Shown piece after piece: positions 24,299 through 33,436 of a stretch of 64,000 bases of DNA. Made by a program: the position numbers and the translations under genes. The DNA comes from Brevundimonas sp. 357 (GTDB lineage: Bacteria > Pseudomonadota > Alphaproteobacteria > Caulobacterales > Caulobacteraceae), in contig NZ_RHWX01000008.1 in assembly GCF_003938605.1 (NCBI RefSeq), positions 1-64,000 on the forward strand, read 5' to 3'. Under the pieces are notes generated by a model. The model saw nothing but the letters and a program-made list of their open reading frames with translations. It ran no database searches and had not been told where the DNA came from. Position 1 is the first letter of the stretch. Each line of letters starts with the position of its first letter.

Positions 24299-26612
24299 GA
24301 TGCCGGTCGAACCAGTCGCGCACTTGATCGTAGTAGAGCCGGATATTCCCCGGGCTTTGAACGCCGTGGTCCTCGCCGATCAGGAGGGTGATGGCGACGG
24401 GGCGGTTTAGACGGTGCAGGGCGCCGTAGAGCTGTTCCGACTGGCCGAGCATCAGGTCGTACTCTCCCACCACCAGAAGGGTCGGCGCGGTGATGCGGTC
24501 CGCCTGTTCGAACGGACTGTTGCGCCGATACCGGTCGGGGGCGCGCCAGTAGGCGTCGCGCATCTCGGCCTGGCCGGATTCCAGCCAGCGGGCCCCGGCC
24601 GTCGCGGCGAGCGCATGCCCGCCCTCCAGCCGCAGGGTCGAACCAACGTCCCCGATGACCGTCGAAAAATTCATCGGCCCGTTCAGCGCCACCACGGCGT
24701 CGAAGCGGGGCGACTGGGCTGCGCTCATCACGGCGGACCATGCGCCGAAGCTCCAGCCCCACAGGCCGATGCGGTCCGCATCGACCAGCCCTTCCGCCGC
24801 CGCGGCGTCGACGACCGACAGGATGCGCTGGGCGAGGCCGTCAGCCGGTTCCGGGGTCGCGGGAAGGTCCGGGATGAGGATGGCGTAGCCCGCGGCGACC
24901 ATCAGCTGCGGCGCCAGCGACAGGCTGGTGGACTCCCGCCGCATCCACCACGGTGGGGCGGGGTAGGCCTCGCCCTGGTAGGGCACCACAATCACGGGCG
25001 GCGCCGCTGTCGGGTTCGACGGCGGATAGAGCCAACCGCCGGCGCCGCCGACGCCGGTGATCCGTCTGGGCGCCGCGACCGAGATCTCGTCGAGTTCGGG
25101 GTTCAGCCGCCAGACCACCTCCCGGCGAGGACCGCGCTGCAGGCGCAGCATATCGGGTTCCGCCTCAGAGACGCTCCGGTCGAGGCTGATCTCCCGGCTC
25201 CAGCTGATCGCACCCCCGGGGGTAGCCGCGACGCATCGAGACTCGGGCTCGGGATCGGCCCAGACCTGGCACAGTCGCCCATCGGGACGCGCGGCCACGG
25301 CGAAGGCCGCCTTCATTGGACCGCTCTGCGCCCGCAGTCCGAACGGACCTCGTGGGTTCACCGCCGACATGGCGGCCCCGAGATCGGCGCGCTCGCCGTC
25401 TGCACCCAGGCGGATGATGCGACCGCCGCTGGTGAACAGAACCGAGGACCGACCCTCGGCGACGAGCCGGGCGTCCGGAGACAGACTAACGAGCGGCGGG
25501 GCGTCGGCTCTGGCGACGAACCAGCCCTCGCGGGCTCCGGAGCGGCCCTTGAAGATCGGGGTCTCGCCCAGCCAGCCGCCCTCGGCCGTCGCCATGCCTT
25601 GGAAGTCGATCGGCGTGGTCGGGTGCGCCCCGGCCGGGGTGACGTCCCGCGCCGCGCCATCCGGAGCGACGGTCAGGATCCGGGCCGGTGCTTCGCCAAT
25701 GGCCGCCACGAGAAGCGCGTGGGAGGCTGGCGACCAGGCGAGCAGGCTCGTCGAGATGTTGCCGGCCTCGGGCGGCCGGACGGCGGCCCCGGTGATCAGA
25801 TCGACGATCCCCAGCCCCCGGGCGCGGCGCACCTCGCTCGCGGTGTCGGCGGAGGGCGGCGGCAGGAGGGGACCATCCAGGAGCAGCGCGGCGTATCGTC
25901 CGTCCGGGGAGGCCTCGAGGTCGAGGAAGGGGCCGTCGGCGATCGCGGCGGCCTCTCCAGTGACGGCGTCGATCCGCCAGAGGCGTCGCGCTGGCAAGGC
26001 TTCCGGTGGGCCGTCCCCTCCCACCGTGATCGCGGCCGGCGACCCGGCCGTCGCCGCCGCCCTCAGCGCCAGCAGGCGCGCTTGCTCGGCGCGGGGCCCG
26101 GCGAGTCTTGGAGGAAGGGCCCCGTCCGGCATGCCCAGCACGACGAGGGCGTCGTCGGAGAGCCATTCCAGGGACCGGCCCCAAAGGCCGAGCTCCGGCG
26201 CCACCTCGGTCCAGACCACATGTCCGGTCGCCATCTCGACGATCCCGAGCCGCCATTCGTCGTTCCGAAGCCGGGACACGGCCAGACGCCGACCGCTGGG
26301 TGAGAAGGCGCCGACAGAATAGCCGGCGCTTTCTTCCATCACCAGGAGCGGGCGCGGACGGTCGGGGGCGTCGAGGTCGATGCGGTAGAGCCGGGCGTAC
26401 CGGTTGGCGCCTTCGGCCTCCAGATCATGGCGGGGGAGGTCGCCTCGGGCGCGCCGTTCCTCGAAGACGGCGACCGCGCCGGACGGATCGATCGCGACCC
26501 GTCCGAAGCTCTCCAGCCCTAGAATGACATCCACCGTGAGCGGCTCTTGCCGGGCCAACGCCGGGCACGCCGTCGCGAGCAGGCCCGCGAGGACGAGAAC
26601 GACCATGCGCAT
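24231..26612 (-). CDS. Lasso peptide isopeptidase (S9 prolyl-oligopeptidase-like)
   Basis: A 793-residue exported S9 serine hydrolase: signal peptide to about residue 20, a beta-propeller region (about 30-480) and an alpha/beta-hydrolase domain. GWSFG carries Ser621, with Asp719 (GEYDLM) and His749 (GEDHGV) completing a triad. Position next to lasso genes matches AtxE2-type isopeptidases, which linearise a lasso peptide by cutting the isopeptide bond. It is convergent with the C gene and 6 bases downstream of the TonB receptor gene in one minus-strand operon. Confidence 0.88.
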   Translation of the reverse strand: MRMVVLVLAGLLATACPALARQEPLTVDVILGLESFGRVAIDPSGAVAVFEERRARGDLPRHDLEAEGANRYARLYRIDLDAPDRPRPLLVMEESAGYSVGAFSPSGRRLAVSRLRNDEWRLGIVEMATGHVVWTEVAPELGLWGRSLEWLSDDALVVLGMPDGALPPRLAGPRAEQARLLALRAAATAGSPAAITVGGDGPPEALPARRLWRIDAVTGEAAAIADGPFLDLEASPDGRYAALLLDGPLLPPPSADTASEVRRARGLGIVDLITGAAVRPPEAGNISTSLLAWSPASHALLVAAIGEAPARILTVAPDGAARDVTPAGAHPTTPIDFQGMATAEGGWLGETPIFKGRSGAREGWFVARADAPPLVSLSPDARLVAEGRSSVLFTSGGRIIRLGADGERADLGAAMSAVNPRGPFGLRAQSGPMKAAFAVAARPDGRLCQVWADPEPESRCVAATPGGAISWSREISLDRSVSEAEPDMLRLQRGPRREVVWRLNPELDEISVAAPRRITGVGGAGGWLYPPSNPTAAPPVIVVPYQGEAYPAPPWWMRRESTSLSLAPQLMVAAGYAILIPDLPATPEPADGLAQRILSVVDAAAAEGLVDADRIGLWGWSFGAWSAVMSAAQSPRFDAVVALNGPMNFSTVIGDVGSTLRLEGGHALAATAGARWLESGQAEMRDAYWRAPDRYRRNSPFEQADRITAPTLLVVGEYDLMLGQSEQLYGALHRLNRPVAITLLIGEDHGVQSPGNIRLYYDQVRDWFDRHLRGSGGPAVPASDAPRPPSAPD

Positions 26613-26618
26613 GGTCGA

Positions 26619-29570
26619 TCACCAGCGCTTGACGAGCTGAAGTGAGACCTGCCGGCCCAGCACATTGGTGTTGGCGGCGTCGTAGCCGATTCCCGCCGGT
26701 GCATCGTAGAAGGGCGGCTCCTCATTGGTCAGGTTGAGCACATTGAGAGTGAGCGAAAGACCTTCGCCCCATCCGCCCTGAAGGTCGTAGCGGACCTGGC
26801 CGTCCAGAGTGATCCACTCGTCGATCCCGCGTCCGTTGACCCGATCGCGTCCTCCGCTGACGTGGTTGAGGGCGCCGCCAAGGGTGAGCGGACCCCGCAG
26901 CCACTGGGCCCCGAAGCGCCCCCGCCACCGCGCCGGAAAGTTCGGGGCGCCGAGCAGGTCCTCGGTCGGGGACGCAGCGGTGACCGCCCGATCGTTGGTC
27001 AGCAGATGGGTCACGCTCGCGTCGAGCGAGATGTCGTCCGACCCCAGGGCGAAGTGATAGCGGGTCGAAAGATCGAGCCCCTCGACCTCCACGGCCGAGG
27101 CGTTGACGTAGCGGTTGTCGATGACGGCGCCGTAGGCGGTCGCCGGGAAGACGTTCGGATTGAAATTGCCCGGGTGGCTGAGCAGGGACTGGACATAGGC
27201 CCGGTCGTCCGCGTTGGAGCCGGGGCTCACATAACGGATGAACGGCGCCAGGGTCGGGTCGTTGAGGGCGTTGATCAGGTTCTCCGCGACCGGGGTCGCT
27301 ATCCGGTCCTCGAAAGTCGTCCGGAACCAGCCGGCCTCGATCCGCAGCCCTTCGACGGCGGCGGGCGTCCAGACGAAGCCCGCGGTCCACGACTCCGCGG
27401 TTTCCGGGATGAGATCCGGGTTGCCTCCGTATTGGACGATGCTGATGACATTGGCGCCGGCGCGGTCCAGGAACACCGGGCCGATCCGGTAGGCGCTGTT
27501 CAACTCCCTCAGCGACGGGGCGCGGAACGAGGTGCCGTAGCTGGCGCGCAGGAGCAGATCGGGCTTCGGGTTGTAGAGGATGCCGACCTTGGGATTGCTG
27601 GTCTGGCCGATCCCCTCATGGTCTTCGATACGACCGGCGAGTGACAGCTCCAGCCGTTCGAGACCGGGCCGGGCGTTGTCGGGACCCACGAGCGGGGCGC
27701 GCAGTTCGACGAAGGCGGCCGAGACGTCGCGGTCGAACGCCGTCGGGGGGGCGACGCGCGGCGCCGCGCCGGAGATGAAATTCTCGCCGGAGGTTTCGAA
27801 GCGCTCCTGGCGATAATCGACACCGACGGCCATGCGCAGGTCGCCGCCCGGCAGGGCGAAGAGGACTCCGTCGGCCTTGAGATTGAAGGAGCCGACCGTG
27901 CTGATGTTCTCGGACCGGAGGTAGCCGGACCCGATAAAGGTCAACAGGGCCGGGCTATGGGCGGCGGGATCGCCATAGGGATTGAAATAGCCGTCGACCG
28001 CCGGGTTGAAGGGTGTCGACGGATTGTTCGGCGTGGCGCCGAGCGCCTCGTCGAGCCGGGTCGTCTGCACTCGGTTCGAGGCCGTGAGCCCGGTGGTCTC
28101 GCGACCGCCGCTCAGATAGGCCGCGAGGTTCCATCCGGCGAGTTCGCCCGTGATCCCGACGGCGCCGCCGACGCTGCGTGAGAAGCCTTCGTCACGGCCT
28201 GGCCCCAGGTCGTTGGTGAAGGAATAGGCGATCTCCTGGTAAGGCTCGCCCGCCACCGGCACGAAGAAGGGATTGTCCGGCGTCACGAACAGGATTCCAA
28301 TGTCGGCCACCGAGTCCTGGCTGTAAGACCGGTCGGTGTAGCGAAGGTCGCCGTCCAGACTGAAGCCGCCCGGAAGGTCCTGCCGACCCGCCACGAACAG
28401 GCTGTGCCGGCGCTGGTGCGGCAGGCTCCAAAGACCCTCCATCTGATTGGTCAGGTTGACTTCGCCAGGGCGAAAGTCTCCGGGCGTTAGGCCCACGCCG
28501 TTCTGGTTGCGAGGGACGGCGTAGACCGGTTCATAGGATCCGCTGACCGGATCGAACGCCATCAGGTTGCCCGGGGCCGCATAGGTGAAGCGCCAGTCCG
28601 AGCCGCCCAGCGGGCGCAGGTCCGCATTCGCGGTTGCGCGACGGTCGGCGGCGCGCAACTCGCCGCGGTCGTGGAATTCGTAAGCGGCGATGAGGCCGCC
28701 GCTGGACCAGTTGAAACCGCCGCTATGGGACAGGAGCGTCTCCTCGGCCCCGCCGTCGCTGGTGCCGCCGACGCGCAGCCGGGTTTCCGCGCCGTCGAAG
28801 CGGGACTTCAGGATGATGTTGACGACGCCGCCGACCGCGTCAGCCCCATAGAGGGCGGACGCGCCGTCGAGCAGCACGTCCGCCCGGGCGATGGCGCTGC
28901 TGGGAAGATTGGAGATGTCCGAGAAGTCGCCGGCGCTGCCCGTGCCCGCGATCCGCCGACCGTTGACCAGCACCAGCGTTGCATCCGCCCCGAGACCCCG
29001 CAGGTTCACCCCGGTCGCATAGGCCGAGTTGCGGCTCGTGCGATCCGCACCCGTCCCGGCCGACCCCTCATAGGCCGCCCCGGTGAAGTTCTGCGGCAGG
29101 GCGGCGAGAGTTTCCGCGACTGTTGCGCGGCCTTGCCGGGCGATGTCGTCCTGGGTGATCACGGTGACCGGCGACGGACTGTCCGCGCCCCGAAGATAGG
29201 TCCCCGTGACCACGACTTCCTCAAGCTGGGTGGCCTGCGGTTCGGCTTCGGCGCGGGCCGAGGGATCAACGAGCACAAAGACCGTCGGACGGCTCTGGCG
29301 ATAGGTCAGGCCCGTCCCGCGCAGGAGCTCCGCGAGCGCGGCCTCAGGGGTGTATTCGCCGGTGAGGGCGCGGGCCTGTCGGCCGGCCACCAGCGCGCTG
29401 GGATAGAGGATCTGAAGTCCGCTCTGCTGGGCGAACACAGGCAGGCTGCGCTCGAGCGGACCGGCGCCGATGCTGAAAGTCCGGACGGCCTCGGTCGATT
29501 GCGCGATGACCGGCGTCGCGACACCCAGCATGAGCGCGGCGAGCGCGGTTGAAGTGAACCTGTAACCCAT
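26619..29570 (-). CDS. TonB-dependent receptor with STN domain
   Basis: A 983-residue outer-membrane receptor. A signal peptide (to about 23) is followed by an STN domain (about 30-105) used for signalling to FecR, then the plug (VVVTGTYLRG to about 250, with TonB-box-like start) and a 22-strand barrel ending QLVKRW. It probably imports the lasso peptide, letting the isopeptidase cut it in the periplasm. It is the FecA-like partner of the fecR/fecI genes upstream. Confidence 0.9.
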   Translation of the reverse strand: MGYRFTSTALAALMLGVATPVIAQSTEAVRTFSIGAGPLERSLPVFAQQSGLQILYPSALVAGRQARALTGEYTPEAALAELLRGTGLTYRQSRPTVFVLVDPSARAEAEPQATQLEEVVVTGTYLRGADSPSPVTVITQDDIARQGRATVAETLAALPQNFTGAAYEGSAGTGADRTSRNSAYATGVNLRGLGADATLVLVNGRRIAGTGSAGDFSDISNLPSSAIARADVLLDGASALYGADAVGGVVNIILKSRFDGAETRLRVGGTSDGGAEETLLSHSGGFNWSSGGLIAAYEFHDRGELRAADRRATANADLRPLGGSDWRFTYAAPGNLMAFDPVSGSYEPVYAVPRNQNGVGLTPGDFRPGEVNLTNQMEGLWSLPHQRRHSLFVAGRQDLPGGFSLDGDLRYTDRSYSQDSVADIGILFVTPDNPFFVPVAGEPYQEIAYSFTNDLGPGRDEGFSRSVGGAVGITGELAGWNLAAYLSGGRETTGLTASNRVQTTRLDEALGATPNNPSTPFNPAVDGYFNPYGDPAAHSPALLTFIGSGYLRSENISTVGSFNLKADGVLFALPGGDLRMAVGVDYRQERFETSGENFISGAAPRVAPPTAFDRDVSAAFVELRAPLVGPDNARPGLERLELSLAGRIEDHEGIGQTSNPKVGILYNPKPDLLLRASYGTSFRAPSLRELNSAYRIGPVFLDRAGANVISIVQYGGNPDLIPETAESWTAGFVWTPAAVEGLRIEAGWFRTTFEDRIATPVAENLINALNDPTLAPFIRYVSPGSNADDRAYVQSLLSHPGNFNPNVFPATAYGAVIDNRYVNASAVEVEGLDLSTRYHFALGSDDISLDASVTHLLTNDRAVTAASPTEDLLGAPNFPARWRGRFGAQWLRGPLTLGGALNHVSGGRDRVNGRGIDEWITLDGQVRYDLQGGWGEGLSLTLNVLNLTNEEPPFYDAPAGIGYDAANTNVLGRQVSLQLVKRW

Positions 29571-29615
29571 GATTTCCCCCTCGTTTCTACCCCCGGCTTT
29601 GCGGGGCGTGGAGGA

Positions 29616-29639
29616 GACGTTGGGTCGCGGGGCGTCCCC
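29616..29639 (-). promoter_or_regulatory. Candidate ECF-type promoter for receptor gene
   Basis: On the minus strand GGGGAC (29639-29634) and CGTC (29619-29616) are separated by 14 bases, upstream of the receptor start at 29570. ECF promoters usually pair a GGAA-like -35 with a CGTC-like -10 at slightly larger spacing, so this is only a weak candidate for FecI control. Confidence 0.25.
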
Positions 29640-29661
29640 TAAGTCCGGGCGCAGATTATTT

Positions 29662-30648
29662 TCATGCCGGCCCGGAGAGGACCAGATGGCCGTCGGCCGC
29701 CGTGGCGGCTTCCAGATGATAGAGGTCGCGCAGGGCGGCGACGAAGCCGTCGACGTCCCCGGCGTTGAAAACGCCGCTGACCCGGATCGACGAGATGCGT
29801 TCGTCGCGAAGCTCGATCGGTTTGGCGGTGTAGCGGTTCACCTCCGTCACCGCCGCGGCGATCGGCGTGTTCTCGAAGGTGAGCCGGCCGACGGTCCAAC
29901 TGGTTTCGGCCGGGACATTGACCGCGATGACCCGGGGCGTCGGACCCGAGGTCGTGACCTGCTGGCCGGGAGCCAGGGTCCATTGGGCCGTCGGCGAAGA
30001 CGGCTTGTGAACGTCGACGCGCCCTTCGACCAGGACGACACGCGCCCCGGAGCCGGATCGCCGAACGTCAAACCGCGTGCCGACGGCGGTGACCTCCGTG
30101 TCGCCCGCCTGGACAAGGAAAGGCCGCTCGGTGTCGCCCTCGACCTCGAACATGGCGCGTCCTGCAGCGAGCGTGACCACGCGACGGTCGTCGGTGAAGC
30201 GAACGGTGACCCGGGAGTCCGTGTCGAGGACGATGCGGGAGCCGTCTTCCAGCCGCACGGTGCGTTGCTCGCCGATGGCCGTAGCATAGGCGTCTGGCCG
30301 CTGCAGGGACCACCAGGTCAGGCTTCCGGCTCCAATCACAAGCGCCAGGGCGCCCGCGACGCCGAGCGGGATCAGACGGCCGGCGTCGCGCATCCGACGC
30401 CGCGGGCGCGCCCTTTCAATCCGACCCAGGGCCTCGTCGGCGAGCCCCGCGATCGCCGGGCTTTGCGCCAGCGTTCCTGCCGCGTCCCACATGGCTTCGA
30501 GACGGCTGAAAGCGCGGGCGTTCTCCGGGTCTCGCCGCCATTCGCTGAAAGCCCTGATGTCGGCGGTCGTGACCTTGCGCTGGTTCAACTTGCTGAACCA
30601 GTCGGCGGTTTCCTTACGCCTGATGTCGGCTTCAGCCTCGATCATCAT
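29662..30648 (-). CDS. fecR: FecR-family anti-sigma/signal-transducing protein
   Basis: A 328-residue protein: cytosolic N-terminus with ADWFSKLNQRKVTTADIRAF (FecR N-terminal DUF4880 region), one membrane helix (about 92-113), and a periplasmic FecR domain (IGEQRTVRLEDGSRIVLDTDS in part, VTAVGTRFDVR). It would transmit receptor occupancy to FecI. It lies 7 bases after the sigma factor gene and 91 bases before the receptor gene. Confidence 0.92.
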   Translation of the reverse strand: MMIEAEADIRRKETADWFSKLNQRKVTTADIRAFSEWRRDPENARAFSRLEAMWDAAGTLAQSPAIAGLADEALGRIERARPRRRMRDAGRLIPLGVAGALALVIGAGSLTWWSLQRPDAYATAIGEQRTVRLEDGSRIVLDTDSRVTVRFTDDRRVVTLAAGRAMFEVEGDTERPFLVQAGDTEVTAVGTRFDVRRSGSGARVVLVEGRVDVHKPSSPTAQWTLAPGQQVTTSGPTPRVIAVNVPAETSWTVGRLTFENTPIAAAVTEVNRYTAKPIELRDERISSIRVSGVFNAGDVDGFVAALRDLYHLEAATAADGHLVLSGPA

Positions 30649-30655
30649 CCGTTGC

Positions 30656-31147
30656 CTACAGGTCCAGCCGAGACGCGCAGTACTCGAGCGCCCTCGACAT
30701 TCGCCATTCCACCGTTTTCACGCTGATCTCGAGCGACACGGCAATCTCGGGATAAGTCATACCGCCAAAGCGGTTCAAGACGAAGACGTCGCGGTAGAGT
30801 TGCGGCATGGACCTGATAACCTGCTCGAGAAGGACTTGGTCGAACTGCGGCGCGGCCTCGGCCTCGGCAGGTCTTTGGAGCGCTTGGCTCTGGCGGCGGC
30901 GGCCCTCTCGTCGGCTTTCATCGCGGACCAGGTTGAGGGCGATCCGAAGCAGGAACGCCTTTGGATGTCGGATGTCCGACAGGGCGTAAGGCGCCGCTCG
31001 GAGATAGGTCTCCTGAACGACATCCGCCGCAGCGTCGGCCCCGATGTGAGAGCGCAACCGGCGATCTAGCCAGACGGCGTAGCGCCGGTAGAGACGGTTG
31101 ATCCCGTCCTGCGCCTCCGCCACTAGCGGCTTCGTATCGGTCACCAC
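30656..31147 (-). CDS. fecI: FecI-type ECF sigma factor
   Basis: A 163-residue ECF sigma factor starting at GTG 31147 (GGAG four bases upstream). Region 2 contains DVVQETYLRA and region 4 YPEIAVSLEISVKTVEWRMSRAL. Paired with FecR and an STN-bearing receptor it forms a surface-signalling system that should raise receptor and isopeptidase expression when the lasso peptide or another ligand binds. Confidence 0.92.
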   Translation of the reverse strand: MVTDTKPLVAEAQDGINRLYRRYAVWLDRRLRSHIGADAAADVVQETYLRAAPYALSDIRHPKAFLLRIALNLVRDESRREGRRRQSQALQRPAEAEAAPQFDQVLLEQVIRSMPQLYRDVFVLNRFGGMTYPEIAVSLEISVKTVEWRMSRALEYCASRLDL

Positions 31148-31627
31148 GGATCTCCGACCCCTCGACGAGAGGGACGGGAATCCCGGCGTGGCCGCGCGAT
31201 TCTGGGCAGGCGCGCGGACGCGCGCCCTCAGAAGGCGGCAACCGGCTCACGCGCAGAGCGGAAGCCGTCGATGATTGATATCGCACAGGGGATTCCAGGC
31301 CCCTGCCGACGCGAAGGTCGGCTTGGTCAGCATGAATCAAACGGAATCCCGAAGCAAGCGGGAGGGGTCGGGCGTTGGAATCCTCTGCGATCGAGGCCCG
31401 TTAATTCAGCGGACAGCGCCGCCTCCGTCAGCGACGAACCCCGGCTCCTGCTGCGCGCCTATTTCGCGGCGCCCGACGCCTCCGTCGTAGGCCCAGCCTG
31501 TCTGCGGTTCAACCGGCGGGAGGGCCGCCAGACCGCAAGAAACCTGCGGGCGACCCGCAATTCATCGACGTTGCCCGCGTCCGAACTAGCCGTGTACGGA
31601 AGAAGTCGGACAACCGGTGGTGTAGTA
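31148..31627. other. 480-bp divergent intergenic region
   Basis: Lies between fecI (leftward) and a LuxR-type gene (rightward). It must contain the fecI promoter. Two copies of GGAATCC occur near 31343 and 31377, but I see no confident promoter, RNA gene or conserved reading frame. Confidence 0.5.
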
Positions 31628-31870
31628 ATGGAAGCTGTCTCCGAAGATCCGGACCGTGGATCGCCCGCTGTCACCCTGAGCCCGCGCGAACAGGAATGCC
31701 TGCAATGGGTCTGTCGCGGAAAGAGCTCGTCCGACATCGGGGTCATTCTGTCCCTGTCGCCCCGCACCGTGGACAGTTATCTCGAGAAGGTCTGTTCGAA
31801 ACTCCGGGTCCGCACCCGGATCGAGGCGGTCGCGTCAGGGGTGCGGCGCGGTCTGATCGACCCCGGATGA
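31628..31870 (+). CDS. Short LuxR-type HTH regulator
   Basis: An 80-residue protein that is almost only a GerE domain: LSPREQECLQWVCRGKSS, IGVILSLSPRTVDSYLEKV and a C-terminal VRTRIEAVA. No ligand-binding domain precedes it with credible sequence. The ATG at 31628 follows GGTGG. Its C-terminal half resembles the short LuxR protein at 19779-20042. It lies beyond the fecI end of the lasso cluster, divergent from fecI; regulation of the cluster is possible but unproven. Confidence 0.7.
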   Translation: MEAVSEDPDRGSPAVTLSPREQECLQWVCRGKSSSDIGVILSLSPRTVDSYLEKVCSKLRVRTRIEAVASGVRRGLIDPG

Positions 31871-32062
31871 GGGAGGGGGCGGGCCAGGAACTTCTGTGAT
31901 GAAGCCCGGCGTTTCACCGTCGATCGCCGCCGACACTCTCGCGTCCCCTGGCTCTCGATCGGCGGCTATCGATCCCGGAACCCGCCGCGCTTGATCCTAT
32001 ACCGCTTCCACGCACTTCGCGAGCAGCCTTGACCGGATGACCTTGAGGGGAAAAACACCCAG

Positions 32063-32409
32063 ATGCCCAAGTACGCGCCCCTCGCCACATTCCTTCGCCG
32101 GCAAAAGCAGACGACTGTGACGCTGACGTTTCGGGACATCGAACGGATCGTCGGCGCCCTTCTCCGAAAGCCGCAACCGCCGACGGCTGGTGGCGCGAGG
32201 GTCCGTCGGGGCCGTCGGCGCCTCAGCACATTGCCTTGGCAGAGGCAGGGTTCGTCGCTGAGCCGCAGGTACGCGGCGAAGTCGTGCGTTTCGTGGGGTC
32301 GCCTCAAAGTCGCGTCGTGCTGACGGATGTCGAGCCGAATCCGAAAGTGCTCGGTGATCGTACGGCTCCGGGTGACTCAGGAGACGACCGGCGCCGCTTG
32401 CGTCAATGA
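32063..32409 (+). pseudogene. Frameshifted DUF7662-like gene
   Basis: Starts MPKYAPLATFLRRQ...LTFRDIERIVGA, closely like the intact gene at 39052-39441. Near 32160-32164 one base is missing relative to that copy; in the next frame the similarity resumes (PKAATADGWWREG, APQHIALAEAGFVAEPQVRGE) to TGA at 32407. In the original frame the reading stops at 32323 with an unrelated tail. The DUF7662 name is from memory of the family pattern. Either a real pseudogene or an indel error. Confidence 0.75.
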
Positions 32410-32633
32410 GGGTCGGCGGGGCCCTGAAGCGCCGGCGCGTCTGACGGAGCTGCCGTCGGCGCCGGCTGGACCGGTTCCGCCGGAGCTTGATCGGACTTCA
32501 TCTTGTCGCAACAACTCATGGCGGCATTGGCCGCCATCTCCGTGCAGCACTCATCAGCTTGAGCGGCCAGGGCCGCTCCCGCGCTCAGAGCCAGGATCGC
32601 GCCGGCTGCGGCCAGCAGGTTGGAAACTCTCAT
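32403..32633 (-). CDS. Small exported Cys-rich protein
   Basis: A 76-residue precursor from ATG 32633 (AGGAAGGA eight bases upstream): signal peptide to AALA at about 23, then ECCTEM and MSCCDKMK, two vicinal Cys pairs with Met, and a Pro/Ala-rich tail. The Cys/Met pattern beside CopC genes suggests periplasmic metal binding. It starts 10 bases after the stop of the broken CopC-like gene, so the two probably formed an operon. No named family. Confidence 0.6.
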   Translation of the reverse strand: MRVSNLLAAAGAILALSAGAALAAQADECCTEMAANAAMSCCDKMKSDQAPAEPVQPAPTAAPSDAPALQGPADPH

Positions 32634-32643
32634 TCGTTCCTTC

Positions 32644-32940
32644 CTAATCAACCATAAACCTGACCGAGCCAGTAGTCGTATGACCATTCAGACGCTCTGC
32701 GGCCCAAACCGCGGTATAGGTTCCTGAGGCGAGGCGCGGAAGCGCGGTGCTGGCTGTGGCTGCGGGCGGAACCAAACGACCGTTGACGACCACCGGGCCT
32801 GGCCTTGAGCGGTGAGGGTCACCGTCTTCAGCATCATGGGATGGACCATCGGGGCGTCGTTCACCCGGGTGACTTCCACCCGCTCGTAGGTCCGAAGCGG
32901 ATCGGCTCGAAACTGTATCTGAGCGGCACTAAACACTCGG
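32644..32940 (-). pseudogene. Frameshifted CopC-like gene
   Basis: One frame encodes MVHPMMLKTVTLTAQGQA; the adjacent frame continues PVVVNGRLVPPAATAST, LPRLASGTYTAVWAAERLNGHTTTGSVRF and stops at TAG 32646-32644. Joined, this aligns with the C-terminal CopC-like region of the gene at 49574-49984 (HAMVLTSLRLT, LPALAPGTYAAAWTAKGADGHQMNG). A single missing C in the GGG/CCC run at 32795-32797 explains the break. The 5' boundary is uncertain. Confidence 0.6.
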
Positions 32941-33069
32941 ACGTCTCGGACAGGAGGTGTCTCAGGTCGGGATGAAGCAGCTGCGGCTTTGTGTGATCTT
33001 GAATAATCGAGGGGAAGATTTCCAAGGCGCGTAAGTGACAGTAGGGGCGTCCCTTCCAAGGAGTTTGAG

Positions 33070-33432
33070 TTGACCCGTTTCAAGATCGCATCACTCGCCG
33101 CGACCGTCGCGGCGCTTTCCCTGGTCGCCGGTCAGGCGGACGCGCACGCGCGTCTCGTGAGCGCCACGCCGGCCGCCGGCGCCGCGGTCGCGGCGCCGCG
33201 CACCATCAGTCTGACCTTCAGCGAGCGCGTGGCTCCGGCCTTCTCGGGGTTCGACCTCGTCAACGCCGCGGGCGCGACCATTCGTGTCCAGACGCGGGTG
33301 TCCGAGGACGGCAAGACGATCTCGGGCGCTCCGGCGAGGCCGTTGGCGACCGGGGCCTATGTGGTCAACTGGCGGGTGGCGTCTCCGGACGGGCACCGGA
33401 TGACGGGGTCCACCAACTTCTCGGTCCGCTGA
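33070..33432 (+). CDS. copC: Periplasmic copper-binding protein CopC
   Basis: A 120-residue exported protein: signal peptide cleaved after ADA (about 25), mature N-terminus HARLVSATP with the N-terminal His copper ligand, and a C-terminal SPDGHRMTGSTNFSV, the CopC/YobA hallmark. It starts at TTG 33070, supported by AAGGAG at 33058-33063 with six-base spacing. It carries copper in the periplasm and hands it to CopD, encoded 4 bases downstream. Confidence 0.9.
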   Translation: MTRFKIASLAATVAALSLVAGQADAHARLVSATPAAGAAVAAPRTISLTFSERVAPAFSGFDLVNAAGATIRVQTRVSEDGKTISGAPARPLATGAYVVNWRVASPDGHRMTGSTNFSVR

Positions 33433-33436
33433 TCAG

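Noticed and set aside
24414..26303. 629-codon rightward frame opposite the isopeptidase
   Set aside because: It is a shadow frame; the minus strand encodes a signal peptide, propeller and a GWSFG catalytic domain.
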